Position numbers and translations under genes: made by a program. DNA of 64,000 nt from Leptobrachium leishanense (lineage: Eukaryota; Chordata; Amphibia; Anura; Megophryidae): the NCBI GenBank assembly GCA_009667805.1, contig CM019067.1, positions 159,049,049 through 159,113,048 of the forward strand, written 5' to 3'. The notes beneath the pieces were generated by a model. It had not been told where the DNA came from and searched no databases. It was given only the letters and a program-made list of their open reading frames with translations. Shown here piece by piece: positions 44,290 to 56,130 of the stretch; the stretch's first letter is position 1; each line of letters starts with the position of its first letter.

Positions 44290-44680
44290 TATTTCTCATT
44301 GTTTACAATATCCTATGTACCATATATTAGGGGATTCAGGATACTCACTCAGGCCCTGGCTTATGGCCCCAATTAGAAGGCCTGGATCAGGAGGCCTATA
44401 ATGAAGCTCATAGGTTCTGACGTGTCATCGAGGATACTGAAGATGTGGTTGAGATGTCTGGATACGCTTGGAGGGGCCCTGTAATATCAGCCCCCAAAAG
44501 CCACCTTAATCATACTGGCATGTGCCATGCTTCATGATATTGCTCAAGGGGATGATGCATTAGAGGATTTGGAGACAGAGCTTCCAATGATGTACTGATA
44601 TTTCCACCTGACGACGCTGAGGATGTAGGCACAGACGTCAGGTGGCGCATCGTGCAGGACTTTAAATTCTGGTAAGGTAC
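44290..44680 (+). pseudogene. PIF/Harbinger transposase relic
   Basis: Fragments in several frames match the C-terminal half of HARBI1-type nucleases: ILGDSGYSLRPWLMAP (with the catalytic Asp of GDSGY), EAYNEAHRF, a GGAL-like block, and ACAMLHDIAQGDDALEDLE-type text near 44510-44580. Stops and frameshifts are frequent. The N-terminal half and terminal repeats are not identified. Confidence 0.7.
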
Positions 44681-45055
44681 ACAAGCACATATCTCCTTTG
44701 CTGTTGTCTGTGTAATTGCATATCACATCTCCACTTGTCAGATATGCCATGCGTTCATGGACACATATCGGTCATTCTGAAGGGCAATGCATGTAAAATG
44801 CCACCGTGCACCATGTACAATCCATCCACTGCAGGAATGGAATGTCTTCTTGATTCCCTAACTTCAGCACATGGATTCTACATGTTACAGGGCTGCACTT
44901 TGACATGTGCTACACCCTATGGAAAATGGGGATATGTGTCCAAGACTGCATGGCCCATTAGGCACAATTATCTACATTGAGAAATTACTTCGGCACAACA
45001 GGGAAAAGATTTCTCTGTTAGAAATATTTTTTGAGGCAGATAGAAGCAGCCTTCA
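44681..45055. other. Unassigned sequence
   Basis: Contains a second, diverged copy of a cacatggattctacatg segment also found at 44128. No gene. Confidence 0.45.
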
Positions 45056-45059
45056 TTAA

Positions 45060-45694
45060 CCTCCCTGGCGGTCTAATTTTTTCCAAATTTCCTGTCTAAA
45101 AGCATCTCAATTTTTTTTTAAAGGAAACGTGTTTTTGTACATAGTTAGCCTGTAATAATTAGGAATCACGCACTGAAATCCGTGCAATCAAGAGTCCTTA
45201 CTGGTAAAATCCTTTATAAATAAATTAATAAATAAATAAAAAATAAATAGTAAATACACTGAGTCCGATAAAGTTTGAAACACAAAATAATAATTTATTA
45301 TCCCAAAAATAATTATCCAAAATAATGCAAATAAATGATATTCAATAAAATACAACAAAAAAACACTGAAATCTGTCTGCAAGCAAGGGTGAGACGATGT
45401 ATGGTCTATTTCTTATCCTGTACTGCCACCTAGGGGCCGTTCATAAACAATACACTGTATAATCCAAAATGAAAACTGTAAAAAAGATTCCTTTTACGCT
45501 AGCCCCGCCCCCTGCACCATGTGATTCGCAGGGAGCCTTCCAGGAAGCAGCTCGCCGCGAATCACACTGCGGGGGACAGCGAGGGAGCCAGGAGGAGGTG
45601 AATAAACATCCAGCCCGAGTGTGGCTCGGGGTTACCGTTCGCGGTAGCGAAATTTAACAACCCCGAGTCACACTCGGGAATACCGCCAGGGAGG
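45060..45694. mobile_element. piggyBac MITE
   Basis: TTAA at 45056-45059 and 45695-45698; ends CCTCCCTGGCGGT and ACCGCCAGGGAGG are perfect inverted repeats. A cccgagtcacactcggg hairpin lies near the right end. Same family as the 11041-15626 element. Confidence 0.95.
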
Positions 45695-45698
45695 TTAA

Positions 45699-46225
45699 GG
45701 ATGCTTCCACTACAGAAACGTCACATCAAAATTGCATTTAGAATTTAAAACGTGATTATTGCCAAATGCCCCAGACATGGCCCCACAAACAAGATGTGAA
45801 TGCACATATTGATTGAGTATGTAAGCTGTCGGAGTATCTCCTGCTGAGCGAGTTATATGTGTGACATAAATAATAGTTTCAACGTGTGTTGTTTGTAATA
45901 GACATTGGACACCTTTTATCAGGTTAATTAATTAGACAATTCCAGGGGATCATTTAGCCATACACGCCCACAGAGCTTCTCCCATAATTCCCTCGAATAC
46001 AAGCAGGTCATTGTGATTTATTTGTATGTGTTATTAATCTGGTTTTAACCCTGTCAATCTGTCTGGAGGATGAGCTGCTGGACCCCTCCATTGAGATCCA
46101 TCTCCCTATTAACCCTGTGAATACACTTGCGCAATGCTCTAACAAAGATTTGCTGGGCAAATATTCACCATCACAAATTATGCCCCTGTAAAATTGTACC
46201 TATGATGTGACAAACTACAGACAAT
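45699..46225. other. Unassigned sequence
   Basis: No repeat structure or gene recognised. Confidence 0.5.
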
Positions 46226-47017
46226 CAGGGTTATTCAAAGAGATTCGAAAAGTCACCGCATGTTCAGTGATTTTTTGTTCCCCGCACTTCGGGGCGATTC
46301 AGCGATCCTAGTTCGCCGACCCTGCGGTGTATTCAGCAGGGCCTCCCGTAGTGCAGGGAAAACCCACCGAACACTCACCGAGACCCGCAGAAACAGCTGG
46401 ATTAACCACGCCGAAGAAACCCGACTAGCCGCCGATCACAGCGCAGAGCAGCCGACGGAAAAAGCACACAAACGAGATGAAAAAAAAAAAAGCGTTTGCT
46501 TGAAAGTTTGAAAATTTAAATGCTGTTTGAAAAAAAACTGAACGAAAACGTCTGAAGTTTACATATAAGGTCCTTTGAATGATAATAAAAAGGTCTGTTA
46601 CCGTAAAAAGAAAAAAAAGTTTGCAAAAAAAGCCTAAAAAAAATATAAATAAAGACTTTTTACTGCAGAATATAATAATAATAAACGGTTTATTAGATAT
46701 CGAATTAAAACTGGAATATTTTTAACATTGAAGTTTATGGGATTCTCCTGAATAATCCTGTCGAATTAAACCACCGAACAGCAGGGCATTTCGGCAACTT
46801 TTCTCTGCTGTTTTGTGTTCTCTGAATAGACAAAGCATTGCTTCTCTATGGGGATTTCACTGCCCTCAAACAGGCACCGTATGTGCAGGCAATTCGCCAA
46901 CATTTGACAAATTGCCTGCTCTCTGAATAGCCGAATGGCCAGGAAATGTAGCCGTATGCTGAATTTCAGTAACCGGTTACATTTAGAGGCCAGGACAGCT
47001 ATCTTTGAATAACCCTG
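46226..47017. mobile_element. MITE with perfect 16-bp terminal inverted repeats
   Basis: CAGGGTTATTCAAAGA at 46226-46241 and its exact complement at 47002-47017. The interior (tactgcagaatataat, tttattagatatcgaatt) is related to 53385-53490. No matching TSD was found, so the superfamily is left open. Confidence 0.8.
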
Positions 47018-47080
47018 AAAGTGTTTAATACAACACTATTTTATTAAAGAGGTATATAAGTATTTTATTGCATAAAGCAG

Positions 47081-47250
47081 TGGCTCCCAACCACCGTCCT
47101 CACGTACCCCTAACAGGCCAGGTTTTAAGGATCACCTTGGGGAAATGCAGACTGAATCCTGCAGTCACTGAGCAGCAAATCATATCACCTGTGCTGTACT
47201 TCAGATATTTGGAAAACCTGGCCTGTTGGGGGTACTTGACCGGGGATGTA
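47081..47250. mobile_element. Probable hAT-type MITE fragment
   Basis: Starts cagtggctcccaaccac and contains ggccaggttttaaggatcac and cctggcctgttgggggtac, an internal inverted repeat typical of widespread vertebrate hAT MITEs. The right terminus is degraded and no TSD is seen. Confidence 0.5.
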
Positions 47251-48174
47251 AACATTGCAGGTAGAAAAAGGATTTTGTTACACATGTTAATGTGACATAT
47301 AAAAAGAATAACGAAAAAAATGGGAATAGGCAGCAATAGCACAGGAGCATTGAAATGTCAGCCATGACACTTGTCACAGTATTTATTCTAGCCATTCCCT
47401 TCATCTCACTGAAGGCACTTTGATTTTGCAGATGGGGACAGACAAAATGATTCTTCTCTCCAAGGAGCTGTTAAAGAAACTTAATAATTTTTTATGTTAA
47501 TTTGCATGTGAAAACTTTGAAAATATATTCTTTTGAACCTACAAACACCTGTCTTTTTTATTTCCGTAATACAGTAGAAGTTAATTATATGCGTTTGGAG
47601 AAGTGAAATGTCGGTATTAAAATCTATTGAGAGGGAACAGTAGACCCCAATGTGGGGGATGATGTGCATCTTACTTACAGCTAGATTAATTTCACACTGT
47701 TATGTGTGTATCGAGCAAGAATCTACATAGATGGATAATGACACTACCATAAGAAAGATTTCATAATATGGATGACCCCACGTGTCAATAATTGCTCAAT
47801 ATATGCCACACATATAATTTACGATACATGTGCACAATACAATGTGCATTTTGCATTAATCTTGTCATAATGGGACATAGTGTATGTTTCAGTATGACAT
47901 GGCATACGGCAGTATTTGATGTGCCCATAGTATTTGGTTAGTGTTGTACCACATGGAAATAAAGAGCATAATGTACCGATTTCAGCTTCTTTCCGCGCTG
48001 CACCAAGACTGCCCTCAGAGGGAACCGCAGCTCCTAATAAGGGCAGTTCAGACAATAAGTGACTCCAGCACTCTTCAATATTATAATGTGGGTTTATTCC
48101 TCTGCATAATTTCATTTGACTACCTATAAGGGCAGGGCAGTCCTAATCAGGCATCACCTGTGAGTTAACCTTAT
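47251..48174. other. Unassigned sequence
   Basis: No gene or element recognised. Confidence 0.5.
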
Positions 48175-48178
48175 CCTT

Positions 48179-49535
48179 TTAAAGACGCAGGATGTACTAT
48201 TACGTCCTGCATTAAGAGGGCTTTAACGCCGCAGGATGGAAAAGTACGTCCCGCGCATCTTCTACTCACCTCCTCCAGTGGCTCCAACACTGATCTGACT
48301 TCTAAGTCAGATCAGCGGTTTTATGTCCTCCCGGCGCACTGACATCACTGCGCCTGAGCAGGGGAGTGCCGGAAGGGGAGGGGGGATGCCAGGCATCTGT
48401 CACACCCTCGGCGCCTGGGGGGGTCTCGGGAGGGGGCCAGGCACCCAGCGACATCGCTGGCTGCCAGGGTGCCAAGCATCCAAGCTGATCCCGGCGTTCG
48501 TGCGCCTAATGAGGGGGTGGGGTGCGGCATGATGATGCGGAGCCGCCGGCCTTAAAGAAAGGGCGCGCAAATCGATTCATTGCCTTGACGTGGAGTTTGT
48601 TCCCGCATCGCTTGGTGTATTCGTTCTCGATTCACTGATTCTTTGATTCTTATCACTCCATCACTGACCCGGATTGTATGAGGACCCTGTTTGTTGCTGA
48701 CTCAGACTGCCTTCTTGACCATTCTTTCTCTGACCAAGCCTGTATGTATGTTATGCCCAGAGCAGACTCAGAGTATATGCTGATTCTACCTCACGCTAAC
48801 TCAGAGTATATATCGAACCTGCATAACGCTGACTTAGAGAAAATACTGATCCTGTGTATGAGAACCCTGCCTGTTGCCAAATTTGTCTGTATGAGTACCC
48901 TGTCTGTTGCCAATCCAGATTGTTTATATGACCACGCTTATTCTAACCCCTGGTGTATGAACATCCTGCACAAGCCTTACTCAGGCTTCTCCCCAACTGT
49001 TGAAGTTAACCCTTTTTGTCCCAGTACACACTCTTTCTTGAAACCTGCCGTAACTAGGTTATACTCATTGTTGCTGGTGTGTCTGTTCTCCCTGACTGGA
49101 AGCGATACGGTTAGCGGTCCCGACCATTCAAAGATCGGAGGGCTTAGAAGTCTGTCCAATAGGATTCCCACCACGGTTGTTAAGGGTGAGCGGGACAGCG
49201 GACGTGACAGCATCCCTGGAAAGGTCACAGACCGACCTTTCCAGGGATGTATTGCATTAAACCTCTTGCTAGTAAGGCCACGATCCGGCACCAGATCACT
49301 CCCTTTTTCCAGTGGGGGCCACCATTTTGGATGACAGCCCCACCTCTGGGTCTCCCCATGTCCATTGACGTCATCGGGCATGGCGCGATGACGTCAGTTA
49401 ACCGGGGAACCCCTAGCTGCCCAGGGATTTCGTAAGGAAATCTTGTAGTGGAGATAGGGGGGTTCAACGAACTCCCTATCTCCCGATCCGTGGCAGCTAG
49501 AAGGTCGTGTTTAATATCTCTGGAAAGGCCAGAGC
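48179..49535. mobile_element. GC-rich TTAA-associated element split by a solo LTR
   Basis: Begins after TTAA at 48175-48178 and contains paired motifs (acgcaggatgtac.., acgtcctgc; catccctggaaaggtc paired with gacctttccagggatg at 49211-49250). Its style matches the element at 50150-51382. The right boundary is uncertain. Confidence 0.5.
48398..49209. mobile_element. Solo LTR
   Basis: TGTCACACCCTC to GACGTGACA with a perfect TSD gcatc (48393-48397 and 49210-49214). 812 bp. A segment ccttgacgtggagtttgttcc near 48580 recurs in 54050 and 56810, tying three LTRs together. Confidence 0.9.
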
Positions 49536-50154
49536 ATGAGTTACATAGTTACATAGTCTGAAAAAAGACATGCATCCATCGGGTTCAGCCTCTCACACAT
49601 CACCTACTGCTGTTGATCCAAAAAACCCAGTCTGAAGCGCTCGCCAATATGCAACACACTGGGGAAATATTCCTTCTTGACCCCAGAATGGCAGTCAGAT
49701 TTCTTCTTGGATCAAGAAGCTTACCCACATATTAAATACTATAACCCTTAATATTCTGTGTCTGCAGGAAGTCATCCAGTCATTTTTTAAAAGTCAGTAC
49801 AGTCTCTGACCCAACCACCACAACAGGCAGAGAATTCCACAGCTTTATTGTTCTCACCGTAAAGTAACCCTTCCTATGCTTTAGGCTGAATTTCCTTTCG
49901 TCCATTCTAAATGGGTGACCGCGTGTCCTGTGTATAGTCCTGTTAATGAATAGGTTTCCAGACAATGGTTTATATTATAATGGCCCGTATATATTTATAT
50001 AAGGTTATCAGATCCACTCTAAAGGCGCCGTTTCTCTAAACTAAACAGGTTTAAGCTTGTTAGTCTTTCCTCATAACTTAAACCTTCCATTCCCCTTATT
50101 AATTTAGTCGCCCGTCTCTGCACTTTTTCTAGCGCTATAATATCTTTTCGTAAC

Positions 50155-51382
50155 TCCTTAGTGACCAGGCGGTTTTACACAAATCCGTCCTTTAGTGACC
50201 GCTGCTGTTTTTAAGTTTCTGCGCTGTTAGTATTTAGGTCAAATTTTCCTCTTACTCGTTTATGCAACCCACACATGTTATACACCATTTTTCCCGCCAT
50301 TAAATGGACTTTCTAAAAATACCATTATTTCCATCATATCTTATAATTTACTATAAAAAAATATGAAATATGATGAAAAAATGGTAAAAACACACTTTTT
50401 CGTAATTTAATGCCCAAAATCTACAACCACTAAAAAAGACCCAGCTAAATAGTTTCAAAATTTTGTCCCGAGAATAAAAATACCCAATTTTTACATGTTT
50501 TAGCTTTTTAACCCCTTTACTGCTGAGCCAGTTCACCTATGTTTTATGCTAATTATTTTTAGATGACAGCCTAGGTACTATTTAACTAAACCCCCCCAAG
50601 ACAAAATTTTAAAAAATATCCAAATTCTTTTATTATTTTTTTTATTATTTTTTTATTTACTTTTTAAAATTTTATTTTTACACCAAACCTGGTCATGTTT
50701 GGTATCACTGGAAAGGCCATGATCAGGTACCAAACATGACCAGGTTTGGTGTAAAAATTAAATTTTAAAAAGTAAATAAAAAAATAATAAAAAAAATAAT
50801 AAAAGAATTTGGACCTAGTACCTAGCTGCCAAAGGATCCTCCTATTCCCACATGGCAGCTAGGGGGTTAACTGGCCCACTGACATACTCACACCTATAGT
50901 GAGGATGTCAATGGGTGGAGGGTGACCTGGAGGCGTAGCTGACATCCTGAATGTCAGCCCCCTCCAGGTTTGAATCACGATTTAGTGCAAATTTGTGCCG
51001 AATTGCGCGACCCGGCAGCAAAACAGTTACTGCTGTACACTGCTGAAAAGGGGAGACTCCCCTTTCCAGCGGTGCATCACTCTATCTTAAACGGTTGGGG
51101 AGATAGAGGGCTCCAAAGGAGCCCCCCCTCCCCTTCCTGAATTCTGCCCACTGGTGCCAGCCTATGACATCATCCCGCAGTGTGATGACGTCATCGGATT
51201 GGCCAGCCCCCAGGAAATGGCAAGGCAAGCTTCAAGCTTGCCATAGACATCGTGGGAGCCGGCAAGGGAGGGCAGTATCGGCGGGAGGGAGGTTAGGAGC
51301 CCGCTGACGTACTATGTACGTCCGAGGGTCTAAGGGAGACCCATGGGCAGGACGTACATGGTACGTCAGCGGTCAGGAAGGG
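50155..51382. mobile_element. piggyBac-like non-autonomous element in the CR1
   Basis: The right end has ...gcggtcaggaagggg before TTAA (51383-51386); the left end has GTAA, a one-base variant, before ctccttagtgaccaggcgg. The ends are roughly complementary. The interior has many hairpins, including a near-perfect one at 50621-50811 and acgtacatggtacgtcagcgg near the right end. Confidence 0.7.
50621..50811. repeat. Near-perfect hairpin, 84-bp arms, 23-bp loop
   Basis: Arms 50621-50704 and 50728-50811 differ at one position. The loop is tcactggaaaggccatgatcagg. Confidence 0.95.
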
Positions 51383-51965
51383 GTTAAGACAGGTGCCCAA
51401 AATATTCAAGGTGCAGTCTTACCATTGATTTATACAGAGGCAAAAATATGTTTCATCCCGAGAGTGAACTCCCCTTTTAATGCATGCCAATACCTTGCTG
51501 GCCCTGGCAGCTGCTGTTTGACATTGCATATTGTTACTTAGTTTGAAGTCTATGATTTGTCACTGGGGGGCGCTATAGCATGGTCCTCTAGGGCAAAATA
51601 TGTCACACAAAGTCTCTTTAAATGGTGAAATATTTCAGGCTTTAATTGCGGCGTCAAATAAATGATATACAATAGAACATTCAGACCAACCTTTGGTTCA
51701 ACATTTCCTGCATCCAATGCAGACTCTCCAACTCAGAAGTGTGTGTGTGTGTGTGTGTGTTTCCCATCCAGTGCCCATTCTAATCTTTCCCCTGTATATA
51801 ATAATACACATAATAATACATAATAAAACAGCAGGAGCTATTTAATCCCTTAATTGCAGGGACACCTGCAGCAAAACACACACCTTCCCTACTGGGGGTT
51901 AATGCCCAAACCTTAAAACAAAAATACAAGAGGAATAAACAGACTCATCAATGCACTATGTCACA

Positions 51966-52230
51966 TATCCCTCCCCCCCCCAGCTCAGACCCATGGGGGC
52001 GAGCGGCCTTGGACCACAGACAGTATGTCCTGTGTGACAGTGGAACCAATGACAGTTCCATCTCCTCTCTAAAACCATTGACGTTATAAACTAGAAACCA
52101 TAGTTTGCCACAATTGACTGAATCAATAACTACTTGCACATACTCCATGGCTACAGGCCAAGTGGAGTTCTCCCACAGCTGACAAATCTGAGGGTGATTA
52201 TAAAACGATCCGGGACCCAGGCAGCTAAGG
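51966..52230 (-). pseudogene. 3' coding remnant of the SCAN-gag element
   Basis: A minus-strand frame (to 51948; FYNHPQICQLWENSTWPVAM, VNCGKLWFLVYNVNG) lies just before the polypurine tract. It looks protein-like and would be the C-terminal end of pol or a following ORF. Family unknown. Confidence 0.4.
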
Positions 52231-52239
52231 CTTATGTAT

Positions 52240-53228
52240 TTATTCACGGGAGTGACATCTCCCCACCAGAAAACAGTGTGACGTTTCGGCCACAATGGGC
52301 CTTAATCATACATGCAAGATGGACATGACACCTCCAGTTTTAAATCCCTCTCAACCAATCGTAATGTTCTCCTTATTACAAGGGGGTGTCTCCTATTGTC
52401 CACCACACACTACAAATATATACAAACAGAGTTTTTTATAAAACACCTCTACTACAATAATACATAATCTGAGTAATTATATATTTAGAACATGTGAAAC
52501 TCATACTCTACCGTATGAGGATCAAGTGCGGTATCAATGGAACATTGTGAAAGCTCTGTGGGGACAAAAGAGTGACATATAATATACATTTAACTTAAAA
52601 CAAAAACAAAAAAGGTGCACCATAATGCACCCAATTGTAGATGCTAATAGCAAAGATGTAGATCAAACTCCCTATTAAGGCCCTTAGGCCGTAACGTATC
52701 AAGTTTATGTATCCAACATTTTTCCTTTTGTTTCAATAATCTAATTCTATCCCCTCCCCGTCGTAAGACTGGGACATGATCAATGATCTGGAATCTTAGT
52801 TGTGCTATATTATATGTACAAGCAAGAAAATGTTCAGGTAGAAACATAGAAACATAGAAAAATGTCGGCAGATAAGAACCTTTCGGCCCATCTAGTCTGC
52901 CCAATTACATGGATACTTAACCTGGATTTATCTTTTGTTTAGGATAGCCTTATGCCTATCCCATGCTTGCTTAAATTCAATTATTGTTTTGGCCTCTACC
53001 ACTTCAACTGGAAGGCTGTTCCATGTATCCACCACCCTCTCACCGGTAAGTCCCTGCGCCCCGTCCTAATGGTTGATTTATGTTTCGTGAAGCGTTCTTT
53101 CATTTTCATTGTAGTTTCCCCCACATACAATAAGCCACAAGGGCATTTCAATACATAAACTACATATGACGATTCGCATGTGTAATACTCCCGTATCCAA
53201 ATCTTTTCACCCAATCTGAGGGTGGTCA
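52240..53228 (-). mobile_element. Penelope-like element, 3' part with GIY-YIG domain
   Basis: The minus frame (53229-52996) has YVVYVLKCPCGLLYVGETT and KERFTKHKSTIRTGRRDLPV, the GIY-YIG endonuclease of Penelope-like elements. After a CR1 insertion the C-terminal part resumes (52904-52644: HFLACTYNIAQLRFQIIDHV, RRGGDRIRLLKQKEKCWI, LDTLRPKGLN). The RT part is missing. The 3' end includes a gtgacgtttcggccac motif near 52280. Confidence 0.88.
52845..53040 (-). mobile_element. CR1 3' tail inserted in the Penelope-like element
   Basis: gaaacatagaaacatag, then agataagaacctttcggccc and ttccatgtatccaccaccctctc are the CR1 3' end of another subfamily. It interrupts the GIY-YIG frame after DLPV. Confidence 0.85.
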
Positions 53229-55042
53229 CTTGGGATGGGCTGGTGGTTCAATCCGAACATGAGTTCGATTCGAACATTGACCGTTCGAAAGTACATCAAA
53301 CTTTTCGGGACGTTCGCCAAAAGTTCGAAAAAAAAATTGAATTTTTTTTTAAAAATGCTTAAAAAAATCCTAAAAAATCTAAAAATAAAGAGACTCTTTA
53401 CTGCAGAATATTATAAGCAATGATTTATTAGATATTGAATTAAAACGTGAAAAAATTTAACATTGAAGCCTATGGGATAAAACATTCTTGTTGCTAAAAC
53501 ATCAGGCAGAAAAGGCCCTCTAATCAGGCACTGTAGAGGGCAGCCCGCCGGGGCCTCCCAAGGACCCCTTGAGGAGCATGCGGCCGCAGGATGACAGAGC
53601 TGCGACTGCGGGCTGGCCGGCCGTGTGCATGTGGCAGAGAGGTGGCGCAGGGAGGGAGCCACGGCAGACCGCCCCACAACCAGGATCCAGGGAGCCCCCA
53701 CTGACCACCAGGCTAAGGTAAGGCGACACATTTTTAAAAAAAATAAAATCCGAGGACATCTTTAAATGTCCCCTGGAACCTAAAATAAAATCCTTTTTTT
53801 TCTTTCTAATACTCACCTGATTCCTGGATCCACAAACAAGCGCAGCCTCCTGTCAAGGCAACTATGCGCGCTGCTGCGAAAGATGCCCGGTTAAGCCGCT
53901 CACTATCTGTCTATAGCCCCGGACGCATTGTGCTGCCAGCTGGACGAATGCCAGGAGCTCCGGCGCAGCTGTGAGTGATCAGGGGGCAGGGCGTGGCGTG
54001 ATGACGCAGAGCCGCCGGGACCTTTAAATCAGGAGCGGGCGCTGTACACCTTGCCTTGCCGTGGAGTTTCATTCCCGCATCGCTAGCTTACCGAATCAGT
54101 TTGTATACTTGTTACTGACCCTGCTTGTTCTGAGGACTCGATCTGTTGCCGGCTTTGCCTGCCATTTGACTATTCTCTCTGTGTACTCCCTGCCTGTTCT
54201 GTTTGCCTCCTGTTGCTACTGGTGTGCGCCAATTCTCACCATATACAGTAGCGCAGTACTAGTGCCTAAACGTTGCTGCTTGTTACTGCTGGTGCGATTC
54301 CATCCTGCCATACACTATAGCACAGTAATATTTGGGTGCACTGCCACTGACGCGTGTACCAGATTCCAATCATTTTAATATTTGAATGCAGAGTCCACCC
54401 ATGCACTCTTCCACAATACCTCAGAGGGTTTACGGTGTGAAGGCACTAGTTGCCACCAAAGGTCCAATTTTAATGCACCTGTTGTTACTTTCATCCAAAG
54501 CCTGCATAAGTTTCACCATAATTTAGCCAAAAAATCACTAAACGTGTTCTGCGTACTCTAAAACGTCTCCTCTTTTCATACAGGGTGCCGCCCCAAGCAG
54601 TTGTTTATGAATAGATTAAAGGAAAACCATTTACCGTCATTTGAAATGTCATTTTTTTCTTTTTAAATGTTTCTATACATCCTACAAATCCGCCACTTCA
54701 CGGGCAGGTTATGGGGACCTCCTAGGCACGATATTTGAAGGAATTTTTCATTTTTATTCTTAACCTTTATTTCATGGAAAAATCACTGTTACTTTAAAAA
54801 CGTTCATTTTTAAACTTTTTTTCCTTGTTTCCTGTCCCCCAGGGCACTACCCGGACCCCCATACACCTTTTATGGCAAATATCTTGCATATATGCCCTCT
54901 TGGAGGGCACTCTAAAAATCGAACGTTTGATTCCCATTGACTTGCATTGAGTTTGGATCGTGTTCGCGTCCGAACTCGAACTTTTGAAATTGTTCGAGTT
55001 TGAATGCGAACCGAACACGGGGGTGTTCGGCTTATCCCTAAT
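53229..55042. mobile_element. MITE with poly-TTCG motifs, holding an LTR-like insert
   Basis: Ends ttgggatgggctgg and cggcttatccctaa are imperfect inverted repeats. Subterminal ttcgattcgaacattg and ttcgagtttgaatgcgaacc alternate. It separates a Penelope-like fragment from gag without a matching TSD, so its insertion was accompanied by rearrangement. Confidence 0.65.
53855..54400. mobile_element. Probable LTR fragment inside the MITE
   Basis: 53985-54110 (gcgtggcgtgatgacgcag, ccttgccgtggagtttcattcc) matches the LTRs at 48398-49209 and 56636-57575. Ends and TSD are not defined. Confidence 0.5.
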
Positions 55043-55600
55043 TATGACATATGCTCGGTACAGGGCTTTGTCCTTTGTCTCCAGCTTAACATTCACATAG
55101 TGATTTGGAGTTGTGAGCTTAGGCTCCAGCTCATTGTTATGCAACTCCTCAGCAGCCGCATCTCCTTCAACTGTAACAAATTGGTCCATAACCAGCTTCA
55201 ACTTTATTTTGGAAGAATAAATGTCTGGTTGCAGCCACGTCTGCACACATGTCTGCAGCTCATTCATCTGTGTCCTTGCAGGTTTTCCAAGATCAGCCTC
55301 CACGTTATCTGCCTCAGTCAGTCCATGCAAGTAATCAGGTGTTTGACTACATTTCCCACAATCCACAGAGCTCACTCCAGAGGGCAATAGGACTTGCAAC
55401 ATGTTAATAAGGACCGCTGTTTCCTCTTGCTGAGCTAGCCTCACTTTTTCAACTTGTGCAGCCAATATACTATTTGTTTTCTGTTGGGCAGCAGTTGCCT
55501 GCACCAAAGCTTTCAAAAAGGTCCTCCATAATATCCAAATGAAGATATTCAAAGCTTCCACAGGCCTTCTGGTTAACAACCAGGCACACACTTTATTTTC
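55043..55600 (-). pseudogene. gag: Gag with a SCAN-like domain
   Basis: After a frameshifted start, the minus frame reads TFLKALVQATAAQQKTNSIL (coiled-coil-like N-terminus), then GLTEADNVEADL and the SCAN-like core LQTCVQTWLQPDIYSSKIKL followed by VMDQFVTVEGDAAAEEL. This arrangement is that of Gag in Gmr1-like gypsy elements, from which vertebrate SCAN domains derive. It stops being homologous at 55042 where a MITE begins. The SCAN part mediates multimerisation. Confidence 0.75.
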
Positions 55601-55682
55601 TTAGCAACAGCACCGTGCTGATTAGGCTCTCAGCAGTTCACCAGGAAACTTTCCAAACTTCCATGACCACAGACCTCTAATT

Positions 55683-55699
55683 GCCCGCATCCTCCACCA
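55683..55699 (-). promoter_or_regulatory. Putative primer binding site of the SCAN-gag element
   Basis: TGGTGGAGGATGCGGGC on the minus strand, 2 bases after the LTR end. tRNA not assigned. Confidence 0.6.
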
Positions 55700-56130
55700 T
55701 ATGTCACTGGGGGGGCACTATAGCGTGGTCCTCTAGGGCAAAATATGGCACACAAAGTCTCTTTAAATGGTGAAGTATTCCAGGCTTTAATTGCAGGGTC
55801 AAAGAAATCATATACAATAGAACATTCAGACCAACCTTTGGATCAACATTTCCTGCATCCAATGCAGACTCTCCAACTCAGAAGCAGCAACCTGTGCTTC
55901 TCAACCTCTCTTGTGTGTGTCTCATTCCCATCCAGTGCCCATTCCAATCTTTCCCCTGTATGGGAATCCTTCTCATCTAGTGTCCTCCCTCAAGCAGGAG
56001 CTATTTAATCCCTTAATTGCAGGGACACCTGCAGAAAAACAAAAACACCTTCCCTACTGGGGGTTAATGCCTAAACCTTAAAACAAAAATACAAGGGAAC
56101 TAAACAGACTCATCAATGCACTATGTCACA

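Larger units (their letters stand above)
51558..56130 (-). mobile_element. SCAN-gag (Gmr1-like) LTR retrotransposon, invaded and deleted
   Basis: LTRs at 51558-51965 and 55702-56130 are about 90% alike by eye. A 4-bp TSD gatt is at 51554-51557 and 56131-56134, and the CR1 rejoins across it. A polypurine tract (minus GGGGGGGGGAGGGATA) abuts the left LTR and a primer site the right, so it runs leftwards. Gag is recognisable; RT and integrase are not, having been lost or replaced by inserted elements. A (GT)n run sits in the left LTR at 51741-51760. Confidence 0.9.

Noticed and set aside
48678..49334. 218-codon plus-strand frame
   Set aside because: Runs through the 3' part of a solo LTR and its flank; pentamer-like repeats (actcagag, ccctg) create the openness.
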